DNA of 64,000 nucleotides, from the NCBI RefSeq assembly GCF_900107195.1, contig NZ_FNPB01000014.1:18250-82249 (forward strand), written 5' to 3'. Within the stretch, counting starts at the first letter, position 1, and each line of letters begins with the position of its first letter. The notes below the pieces were generated by a model. It was not told the DNA's origin, ran no database searches, and saw only the letters and a program-made list of their open reading frames with translations. Origin of the DNA: Halobellus clavatus (GTDB taxonomy: Archaea > Halobacteriota > Halobacteria > Halobacteriales > Haloferacaceae). The position numbers and the translations under genes are program-made. This document shows positions 57,095-64,000 of the stretch, one piece after another.

Positions 57095-58564
57095 TCACTC
57101 CAGCAGCCTCAGAAGAGAGCCGAAGATACTGTCTTCGTCCTCCGGCCCGTCGCTCGGCCCATCATTTTGATCGGGTCGATCGCCCAAGAACCGCTCGAAT
57201 AATTTCTCCAAGAAGTCAGGGATCCAGGGCGGCCCGATATCCTCTCGCTCGAACTCGTCGGTCGGGACCGCCGTCACGTTCACTCGATCGGAGTCGGTTG
57301 CATCCGACGTGTCGGTCACCGTCAATTCGACCGTGACGTTCCGATACTCCTCTTCGGGGAGCGCCAGGAGCACCAGTTTGGGCTTGGTGCTGTCAGCATC
57401 GACCAGATCGAGTTCGTCGCTCTGGAAGTCGCCGCGGTCGACGACCTGCCAGTCGTACTGCAAGTCGTCGCCATCGGGGTCGAAGCTTCCGCTTCCGTTC
57501 AGTTCGACGTACGGGTCATCGAGGTCCACGTCGCCTCCGTCACTGTCCGCGAACACGGGCGCGGAATCGATCGTCACCGCCGGGCGGACCACAGCCGATC
57601 CGGGTGCCCTGATCGAGTTGGACCCGTCTTTCTCAGATTCCTCGGGTGGTCCGGGCTTATCGTCCGGCGGTCCCCGGCCGTCTTCGGATCCATCCCTGTC
57701 CTCGTCGTCACCGTCCCACGTCCGATCCTCGCCCGCGTCAGCGACCGGCGGGCGGTTGATCGCCTCGACGGTGACGGAGACGGAATCCCTCCCGGACGCG
57801 GTCCCGTTCTCCGCGGTGAACTCGACGGTCACAGTCCGGTTCCGGTCAGTGACATTCTCGCGGACCTCGAAGGTCGGGTCGAGCGTCTCCGCGTTCGTGA
57901 TTTCGATCGCGTCCGGGGAGAGTCCGTCGTCGTCGACGACGCGCCACTCGTACGCCAGATTGTCGGCGGAGTCCGGAACGCTCCCGTTCAGTCCGACGGC
58001 GGATCCCGCCTCGCCCGACACCCGCCGATCGTCCCCGGCGTCGACGGCGATCGTCAACTCACCCGCGCCTGCGCCCTCGGCGGAGCCGTCGCCGTCGGAC
58101 GTCGTGGACGACTCGACGGTCAGACTCCGGCTGACGACGATCCCCGACGAAGCGTCGACGAGCGTCACCGTGACCTCGCTGCCCGCGGACTGGGTCCAGT
58201 CCAGCGCCCACGTCTCGCCGGGCTCGAACCGTCCGTCAGCGTCGCCGCCGCGGACGGTCCCGTTCTCGAAGCCGAAGTCGTATTCGCCGGAAGCGTTCTC
58301 GACGGTCACGCGAAGGTCCGCCGTCGAGAGCGTCGCACCGCCGTTGTGTGACAACGTCAGTTGGCGCTCGGTGGCGGCGATCGAGACGTCGACCTCGGCT
58401 CCGACCGCGCCGCCGGCACCGCCCGCCGCTCCGCCACCGGCCCCGCCCGTCGTCGAGGCGACGTAGTACGCTCCGAACGTCGTCGCGCTCACGACGACCA
58501 CCGCGATGAGCAACAGGCTCGCGAGGGATTCCGTCTGGGCGCGGTGGTCAGTCGGAGCGGTCAT
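57095..58564 (-). CDS. pilin-like surface protein with PKD-type domains
   Basis: 489 residues. The N-terminus HRAQTESLASLLLIAVVVVS is a short charged leader followed by a hydrophobic helix, as in archaeal type IV pilin-like proteins, with a Gly/Ala-rich hinge. A C-terminal-type beta domain at about 60-150 is followed by two PKD-like domains. The second starts NRPPVADAGEDRTW and resumes at PYVELNGSGSFDPDGDDLQY after an insert of about 75 residues rich in Asp, Pro and Gly. N-glycosylation sequons (NGT, NVT, NRT, NGS) are frequent. It is probably anchored in the membrane and exposed. It lies next to another pilin-like gene. Confidence 0.82.
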   Translation of the reverse strand: MTAPTDHRAQTESLASLLLIAVVVVSATTFGAYYVASTTGGAGGGAAGGAGGAVGAEVDVSIAATERQLTLSHNGGATLSTADLRVTVENASGEYDFGFENGTVRGGDADGRFEPGETWALDWTQSAGSEVTVTLVDASSGIVVSRSLTVESSTTSDGDGSAEGAGAGELTIAVDAGDDRRVSGEAGSAVGLNGSVPDSADNLAYEWRVVDDDGLSPDAIEITNAETLDPTFEVRENVTDRNRTVTVEFTAENGTASGRDSVSVTVEAINRPPVADAGEDRTWDGDDEDRDGSEDGRGPPDDKPGPPEESEKDGSNSIRAPGSAVVRPAVTIDSAPVFADSDGGDVDLDDPYVELNGSGSFDPDGDDLQYDWQVVDRGDFQSDELDLVDADSTKPKLVLLALPEEEYRNVTVELTVTDTSDATDSDRVNVTAVPTDEFEREDIGPPWIPDFLEKLFERFLGDRPDQNDGPSDGPEDEDSIFGSLLRLLE

Positions 58565-58645
58565 TGCCGACTGTTCGTATCGAACGGAATTGAAACCTCG
58601 TCTTAGAATATCAGATTTGAATCTCCGTGGAGTACCGAGCAGTGA

Positions 58646-60367
58646 TCACGGCTGGACTTGGAACGTAACCGTCGTCGGGTCAGCGTTGGCGTCGGAGTAG
58701 TAGAACGTCACGCTCACTTGGTCATTCTCCATATTTGCTTCCGAACCCCCGTTTCGGAACTGTGCGAAGGTCACGGTCAAGTCGCTGCCAGAATTGACCG
58801 TGATCGAGCTACTGAGCTGTCGCGTGTTCCCCAGTGTATAGTAATCTCCATCGCTGTCTCCGGATTCGTAGAACGTGGACGAACCGTCGGACGCGAGGTA
58901 CATCTCGGTGTTCCCTTCATCGCTTCCTCCCTGTTGCTCGAAGATACGGTTTGCACCGTCCGAGTCGATCGAGATTGATTCGATAGTCAAGGACGACGCC
59001 TCTTGGTTCGTGACAGTGAACTTCACGTACCCCTGGTCCGGACCGCCACTGAACGACTGCTGGCTGAGGCTCCCGAAGGCGTTGTCACCGCCAGGATCGG
59101 GTCCCCCACTACCGCCGTCACCACCATCGCCACCTCCACCACCAGCCGCCGACTGAATCTCGGGAGTGTACTGGACGTTCTCGGGGAGACTCCCGTCGAA
59201 CGACGTACTCCGGACGTTGTACTCGTCGCCGTCGGCGGCTCGCCGGTAGGTGATGTTCACCCAGTCGTCGCCGGGTGCGGGCGCGGTGTACTGGTATCGG
59301 TACCGTCCCGGTTCGACCGTCACGCCGTTCGGAATCGACGTCCGCTCGCTGGCGGCGAGGACGTTCGCGGGGACGGGGTTGTTGTACCGATCGCGTGACT
59401 CGACGACGAAGGGGTACGTCCGGTCCTCGAAGGGCTGTTCGACGAGGTCGTCGACGCTGGTCAGATACGCGGGCTCGGTGGTGCCGATGTTCGTGCCGAC
59501 GCCGACCTTCGAGAGCTTCAGCTGGTAGGTCACCCCCGGCTCGAAGAACAGTTCGACGCCGTCGGGGCGGTTCTCGACGGCGTACACGTGTGCGGTGTCG
59601 GAGCTGTTGTCGGGGTCGTACTGACCGGACTGATCAAGCAAGCCCTCCCACGTCTCGTTGTCCAGCCGCGAGGGGAGCACCACCGAGACGTCGCCGCCGT
59701 CGCTGTCGTTCGAGATGCTGACTGTCCGCGTCGAGACGCTCACCGCGCGGGGATCGACGGTCAGCGTTCCCGATCCGCTCCGAGAGAGGTCTCCCGAGAG
59801 CACGATGAGTGAGATACGCGATCCGGCGACCACCGGCTGCCCGGTCAGCGTGAGGTTCCCCGAACGGAAGCGATTGTACACCACGCCGTTCTCGTAGACG
59901 GTCGTCGGCGCGTTCTGGAAGTTCGCGTAGTTCGGCTGGTAGACGAGCGACGTCGTCGTGTAGTTGCGCGGCGTCCCGTCCCAGAAGTCGTCGGTCTCGG
60001 GGTAGTCCGCGGTTGCCGTCGTGCTGTCGTTCGCCTCAGCGTTCTGGATGCTAATGTTCCCGAGGGTAGTCGTCGAGAGGGAGCCACTCGGCGGTGCCGG
60101 ATTGACGGCGACGACTCTGGAGGGATACCGCGTTCCGAGTTCGACCCCGACGGGCGCGGAGGACTCCGTCGCCGCGGTCCCGAGGATCGCGTTCCGGACT
60201 TCCTGCATATCCGCCTGGACGCGCTGGTTGTGCTGGAACTCGACCTGGCTGTTCTGGTCGGGGACCACCGTCGCCTGATACAGCGAGAGCGTGACGACGA
60301 GAAACCCGAGGAGTAGGACAGCGCCGATCTGGACCGTGACGGCCCGCTCGTCCCCCCGGAAATCCAT
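58646..60367 (-). CDS. large pilin-like secreted protein, function unknown
   Basis: 573 residues. DERAVTVQIGAVLLLGFLVV at residues 6-25 is a pilin-type leader and helix; ATVVPDQNSQVEFQHNQRVQ continues a long N-terminal helix as in fibre subunits. The body is beta-rich with many sequons (NIS, NDS, NYT, NLT, NSS). A glycine hinge (GGGGDGGDGGSGGPDPGG, around 425) separates a C-terminal jelly-roll-like domain. A TTTTATCT box about 27 nt upstream sets the start at 60367. Likely cell-surface or fibre-associated. The ligand is unknown. Confidence 0.8.
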   Translation of the reverse strand: MDFRGDERAVTVQIGAVLLLGFLVVTLSLYQATVVPDQNSQVEFQHNQRVQADMQEVRNAILGTAATESSAPVGVELGTRYPSRVVAVNPAPPSGSLSTTTLGNISIQNAEANDSTTATADYPETDDFWDGTPRNYTTTSLVYQPNYANFQNAPTTVYENGVVYNRFRSGNLTLTGQPVVAGSRISLIVLSGDLSRSGSGTLTVDPRAVSVSTRTVSISNDSDGGDVSVVLPSRLDNETWEGLLDQSGQYDPDNSSDTAHVYAVENRPDGVELFFEPGVTYQLKLSKVGVGTNIGTTEPAYLTSVDDLVEQPFEDRTYPFVVESRDRYNNPVPANVLAASERTSIPNGVTVEPGRYRYQYTAPAPGDDWVNITYRRAADGDEYNVRSTSFDGSLPENVQYTPEIQSAAGGGGGDGGDGGSGGPDPGGDNAFGSLSQQSFSGGPDQGYVKFTVTNQEASSLTIESISIDSDGANRIFEQQGGSDEGNTEMYLASDGSSTFYESGDSDGDYYTLGNTRQLSSSITVNSGSDLTVTFAQFRNGGSEANMENDQVSVTFYYSDANADPTTVTFQVQP

Positions 60368-60478
60368 ACCTCCGAATGTGCGATTGCCAGATAAAAACGT
60401 GCCGCCCGTCGGGTGATACCGAGGCCGTGATCCGCCGGGCGGGTCCGCCGCTCGTGACGCGGCGTACGGCCGAGTCGG

Positions 60479-61075
60479 TCAGTCTTCCTCTTCGACGACC
60501 TCGGGGTCGCTCATCGCGCTCTGGAGGCTGTCGAGTCCGTTGACCCACTCGGAGACGAGCCCGTACTCCAGGTCCTCGGCGATCGCCATATCGAGTTCGT
60601 CGCCGTGGATGATCCGCGTGCCCGCCTGCACCAGATAGCCAAGCGCCGCGTCCATGTCGTCTTCCGCCTCCGCCGCGGCGGCGGCCTCGACGTACTCGGT
60701 GAGCGGCACCTCTTCGGCCGCGCCGGCGACGATGTACTCCTCGGCAGCGTAGAAGACGCAGACGAGGCTCGTCTGGACGCCGTCGACGAGCATCTCTTTG
60801 TCCTCGCGCGCGGCGTCGTCTTCGATGTCCAGTTCGGGCTCAGAGAGGACGATCGTGCGGACGCGTTCGAGTTCGTCGATCGCTTCGTCGTCGTCGAGAC
60901 GGTCGTCCTCGTAAGCGGAGACGATCTTCGCGATCGCGATGGCGGCGTCGTCCTGGAGATTCAACAGCAGGCGCGCGGAGTCTTCGTTCTCCGGATCGAG
61001 GTCCTCTTCTTCGACGCGCGAAAGCCAGTTGTGCCAGCGTTCTTCGGTGTAGTAGGTCTCTTCGGCCTCGGTCAT
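60479..61075 (-). CDS. DUF2150 family protein
   Basis: 198 residues from ATG 61075; the frame opens 21 codons earlier in a basic, unlikely stretch. Extremely acidic and helical throughout (SRVEEEDLDPENEDSARLLL; LTEYVEAAAAAEAEDDMDAA). It matches my memory of archaeal DUF2150, a soluble family without assigned function. No metal or nucleotide motif. Confidence 0.82.
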   Translation of the reverse strand: MTEAEETYYTEERWHNWLSRVEEEDLDPENEDSARLLLNLQDDAAIAIAKIVSAYEDDRLDDDEAIDELERVRTIVLSEPELDIEDDAAREDKEMLVDGVQTSLVCVFYAAEEYIVAGAAEEVPLTEYVEAAAAAEAEDDMDAALGYLVQAGTRIIHGDELDMAIAEDLEYGLVSEWVNGLDSLQSAMSDPEVVEEED

Positions 61076-61237
61076 ACTGCACCATTCCCGCCGGGATTCA
61101 AATGCCTTTCTTGTCGAGCGCTGGAACGAGGCGGTCACGACGGGTCAAGAGAGGCCCGTAGCGGGGGTGAATGTGGAGATCACGGCGTGTTTCGGTCGCC
61201 CTCGCGTTCCGGTGCGCTCTCGGGCCGCCTCTCGGCG

Positions 61238-62086
61238 CTACCGTGACAGCGTCGCCTCGGTGTCGATCCCGTAGACGTGGTCGGGCGTCTCGACGTGCGC
61301 GTTGGCGACGGCATCGTCGTGGCCCGCGTCGAGCAGCCAGCGGACGCGACGCGGGACCGTCTTCGGGCCCAGGACCGCACCCGGCCGGTCCGGGTCGTCG
61401 ACGAAGTCCGTCTCCATCAAGAACGGTTCGGCCCGGTCGGCGGCGACTTCGAGCCGATCTTTCTCGCTCATCACGCTCGGGGTCGGCCCCGCGAGCATCC
61501 CGCCGGCGTAGTGCTTGACCACGCGGTGCGCGGGCAGTCCCCGCGTTTCGGCCCACTCGGCGATCTTGGTCAGATCGTCCGCCGCCTCTGTGTGCAACTG
61601 GACGGCGCAGTCGAGGTCGGCCGCCAGCGAGAACGCGTGGCGCATCACGTCGTTGGAGGCCCTCCAGACCGCATCGGAGACCTCGTAGTGCGGTCGGCCT
61701 GACTTCAGGGCCAGTGCGTCGCCCGCGCGAACAAACTCAGCAGCGCGGTCGAGGCCGGCGCGCATCAGTTCGCTCGCCTCCTCGGGGGCGAATCCGCGGT
61801 CCTCGACGAGGCGTGAGACGAGTCCGGGGTGAACGCCGAGTACGGGCCACGCGCGGCCGGGCAGCAACTCGCTGGCCTCGGAGACGACGTCCACGGTCGT
61901 CTCGAAGACGGAGTCGAAGTCGTCGCCCGTCTCGGCCTCGACGCCGAGGAGCCACGACGGCTTGTTCACGACGAGCAGGTGCGTCCCGCCGAGCCGCGCG
62001 AAGTCGCGGACGGCCTCGAGTCCGCGGCCGTGCTCCGGGTCGAGGTGGAGGTGGTTGTCGAGGACCGGGGTACCGAGGTCTTCCAT
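61238..62086 (-). CDS. TatD-like metal-dependent hydrolase
   Basis: 282 residues from ATG 62086, with an ATTTTT box about 26 nt upstream. The amidohydrolase-type metal site begins VLDNHLHLDPEHG (HxH). Further candidate ligands are VLGVHPGLVSRL, QLHTEAADDLTK, VVKHYAGGML and METDFVDDP, in the order expected for TatD deoxyribonuclease-like proteins. The family includes DNases and amidohydrolases, and the reaction here is not certain. DUF2150 lies downstream on the same strand. Confidence 0.85.
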   Translation of the reverse strand: MEDLGTPVLDNHLHLDPEHGRGLEAVRDFARLGGTHLLVVNKPSWLLGVEAETGDDFDSVFETTVDVVSEASELLPGRAWPVLGVHPGLVSRLVEDRGFAPEEASELMRAGLDRAAEFVRAGDALALKSGRPHYEVSDAVWRASNDVMRHAFSLAADLDCAVQLHTEAADDLTKIAEWAETRGLPAHRVVKHYAGGMLAGPTPSVMSEKDRLEVAADRAEPFLMETDFVDDPDRPGAVLGPKTVPRRVRWLLDAGHDDAVANAHVETPDHVYGIDTEATLSR

Positions 62087-62195
62087 ACCCACCCGTCGAA
62101 GCTCCTCGCAAAAATGTCGATTGCTTTTCGCGCCCATTCTCCGTCTCCCGCGAGCGCGCTGGCCCGCGCCGGTCGAACAGCGCCGCAGTCGACGC

Positions 62196-63623
62196 TCACT
62201 CGTAGAGGTACTGCCACGGCCGCTCACGCTCGAACGCGGCGCTCGCAGCGAGCACGGTCTCGTCACCGAAGCGCGGCCCCACGAGTTGCGTCCCCACCGG
62301 TGCTGATTCGTCGTCGGTCCCGGCGGGTACCGTGCCGGCGGGGTGGTCCGTCCAGTTGAACGGCCACGTGAGCAACCGCCGCGCCACCCAGTCCCAGTGG
62401 TCGTGCGTCGGTCGGAGGTCCGGGGCCGTCGTCCCCGTCGTCGGCGTCACGAGGAGGTCGTACGCCTCAAACACCGACTGGATGGCGTCGAACATCCGGG
62501 TCCGGACGATGCCGGTGTCGGCGAGGTCGTCGACGCCCCGGTCGGCCGCGATGTCTAGCAGTTCGATCAGCGAGTCCGAGAGTTCGTCTCGTCGCTGTGA
62601 GAAGTCGATCTCGGCGTGCTGTTCGATGTTTCGGGTGATGCTCCGCAGGTGGACGGCCCAGGTCGTGAGGAAGGCGTCTTTGAGTTCGTCGGCCGTGAGC
62701 CCGTGATCGAGGCTGATCTCCTCGACCGTCGCCCCGGCGTCGACGAGCGCCGAGAGCGAGTCCTCGACGACCGACTGTACGGCGGGATCGACGTCGAACA
62801 CGCCGAGGTCCGGACTGTACCCGATGCGGAGGTCTGTGATCGAGCGGTTCACGGCCCCCAGGAAGTCCATCTCGAACGGGAGACTGTCGGGATCGGTCGA
62901 GTCGTAGCCGGCTAAGACGTCCATCACCTGAGCGGCGTCGGCGACGGTCCGGGTCAGCGGCCCTTTCACGTCGTGGTGAACACTCTTCTCGAACGCGTTC
63001 GGGCGAGTGTCCAGCGGGACGAGGCCAAACGAGGGCTTCAACCCGTAGATGCCGCAGAACGAGGCCGGGATGCGTACCGATCCGCCGGCGTCGCTGCCGA
63101 TCGCCGCCGACGTCATCCCGGCGGCGACGGCGGCGGCGCTGCCGCCCGAGGACCCACCGGCGTTTCGGTCGCCGTCGAACGGGGTCGCGGTCGGCCCGAG
63201 GAGTTCGTTGTCCGTGACCGCAGCGTGGCCCAGTTCCGGGACGTTCGTCATCCCGAGGACGATCGCTCCGGCCTTCTCGAACCGCTGTACCGTCGTTGCA
63301 GTCCGCTCGGCGACGGCGTCAGCGAACGGGACGCACCCCAGCGTGTTCCGAACGCCGGCCTTCGGATTCTCTAAGTCCTTGAGAGCGATCGGAACTCCGT
63401 GGAGTGGTCCGAGTGCTTCTTCGGGGTCGTCGACCGCTCGATCGGCCTGCTCGGCCGCTCTTCGCGCTGATTCGTCGGTGACGGTGATGAAGGCGTTGAG
63501 GTCGTCATTGTCCCGAGAGATGCGGTCGAGGTATGTCGCGACAGCATCGCTCGGCGCGACGTCCCCGTCGCGGATGCGCTCGGCGAGCGTCGTCGTCGGG
63601 ACGAAAGGATCGACACGCTGCAT
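62196..63623 (-). CDS. amidase-signature hydrolase
   Basis: 475 residues. The Ser-cisSer-Lys triad is visible: Lys82 in GVPIALKDLE, cis-Ser158 in NAGGSSGGSAAAVAAG and Ser182 in SDAGGSVRIPA. It hydrolyses a carboxamide to acid and ammonia. It lacks the features of a GatA subunit (no GatB/C neighbours, and residues after the signature differ), so a stand-alone amidase is more likely. Substrate unknown. Confidence 0.92.
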   Translation of the reverse strand: MQRVDPFVPTTTLAERIRDGDVAPSDAVATYLDRISRDNDDLNAFITVTDESARRAAEQADRAVDDPEEALGPLHGVPIALKDLENPKAGVRNTLGCVPFADAVAERTATTVQRFEKAGAIVLGMTNVPELGHAAVTDNELLGPTATPFDGDRNAGGSSGGSAAAVAAGMTSAAIGSDAGGSVRIPASFCGIYGLKPSFGLVPLDTRPNAFEKSVHHDVKGPLTRTVADAAQVMDVLAGYDSTDPDSLPFEMDFLGAVNRSITDLRIGYSPDLGVFDVDPAVQSVVEDSLSALVDAGATVEEISLDHGLTADELKDAFLTTWAVHLRSITRNIEQHAEIDFSQRRDELSDSLIELLDIAADRGVDDLADTGIVRTRMFDAIQSVFEAYDLLVTPTTGTTAPDLRPTHDHWDWVARRLLTWPFNWTDHPAGTVPAGTDDESAPVGTQLVGPRFGDETVLAASAAFERERPWQYLYE

Positions 63624-63704
63624 AGGAAGACGTTCGTATCCAACCCTCTCGCTTACTCTGTATATACTCTCCGCATAGTCGGACTGCGACGGTGGGTCCG
63701 ACCT

Positions 63705-63816
63705 GCGTCAGGCGGCCTGCGTCGAACAGTCCGCGTCAGGCGGCCTGCGTCGAACAGTCCGCGTCAGGCGGCCTGCGTCGAACAGTCCGCGTCAGGCGGC
63801 CTGCATCGAACGGTCC
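63705..63816. repeat. 28-bp tandem repeat, four copies
   Basis: Head-to-tail units GCGTCAGGCGGCCTGCGTCG plus AACAGTCC at 63705-63732, 63733-63760, 63761-63788 and 63789-63816. The first three are identical and the last has a few changes. Each unit is built from two 14-bp halves that both begin GCGTC. There are no spacers, so it is not a CRISPR array. It lies upstream of both the amidase and the gene at the right edge. Confidence 0.9.
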
Positions 63817-63894
63817 GCGTCGGGACTGTACGCGATCCACCGTCCGCCCCATAGCGTTAAGTAATCCTTCCAATCATACTCAACCAGCCGATTT

Positions 63895-64000
63895 ATGCGG
63901 GACACCGAGCGGGGTGACGAGCCCGTCCTGACGGAGCCGCGCTCCGACCACATCGAGATCCTGCGGTCGAACACCCGAACAGCGATCGGGATTCTCCTCG
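63895..64000 (+). CDS. start of a protein cut by the right edge, possibly a membrane component
   Basis: Thirty-five codons from ATG 63895 remain open to the edge. The N-terminus is hydrophilic and acidic (MRDTERGDEPVLTEPRSD), then HIEILRSNTRTAIGILL begins a hydrophobic segment. This resembles the start of an ABC permease or another membrane protein, but too little is present to name it. A TTAAGTA box (63857-63863) lies about 33 nt upstream. The antisense frame across the same DNA is basic and less plausible. Confidence 0.5.
   Translation, partial: MRDTERGDEPVLTEPRSDHIEILRSNTRTAIGILL

Noticed and set aside
63705..63816. Possible CRISPR array
   Set aside because: Copies abut without spacers, and no cas genes are present.
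63792..63974. Minus-strand frame at the right edge
   Set aside because: Basic and overlapping the repeat; the plus-strand frame has better codon composition and a TATA box.

Overview
The window is haloarchaeal (class Halobacteria) chromosomal DNA. Three things show this. It is GC-rich with strongly acidic predicted proteins. Most start codons lie about 25-30 nt downstream of a TATA-like box, as in leaderless transcripts. Exported binding proteins carry twin-arginine lipoprotein signals. Archaeal markers are present (replication factor C large subunit, Tfx regulator, pilin-like proteins, the short archaeal PEP carboxylase). I cannot fix the genus. I saw no rRNA, tRNA, CRISPR array, insertion sequence or prophage.

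Left arm (1-13.2 kb): a start-less LamG-like adhesin remnant behind PEP carboxylase; a two-domain AAA ATPase; an MBL-fold hydrolase divergent from an IclR regulator; a TAXI-type TRAP transporter with a downstream FG-GAP lipoprotein; a 2Fe-2S ferredoxin; and two small haloarchaeal genes. 13.4-19.5 kb is a complete phosphate module, pstS-C-A-B plus an AbrB-PhoU regulator. 19.8-33.8 kb holds housekeeping and conserved unknown genes: an MFS transporter, carB, a FAD oxidoreductase, thrB, pdxS, an enolase-like protein and DUF1684.

Centre (34-49 kb): a cytidylate-kinase-like protein with an altered P-loop, a DMT exporter, a CBS protein, RNase HI, an orphan PAS histidine kinase, a malic enzyme-phosphotransacetylase fusion, a pita-bread-fold protein without metal ligands, a heme A synthase-like protein, a polar amino-acid ABC transporter ending in a long palindrome, and rfcL. 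48.9-52.4 kb pairs a Tfx regulator divergently with a tungstate/molybdate ABC operon.

Right arm (52.4-64 kb): an acetyltransferase, a YdjM-like hydrolase, an HTH regulator, HMG-CoA synthase, two large pilin-like surface proteins, DUF2150, a TatD-like hydrolase, an amidase, and the start of a gene cut by the edge.

The least explained signal is a pair of related intergenic elements, at 26.37-26.47 kb (+) and 54.38-54.46 kb (-). Each has its own promoter at an identical 52-nt offset and two overlapping helices that would form a pseudoknot. Each sits upstream of, but separate from, the promoter of the next gene. I read them as two copies of a small non-coding RNA gene I do not recognise. Five intergenic tandem repeats with unrelated units are also scattered through the window.
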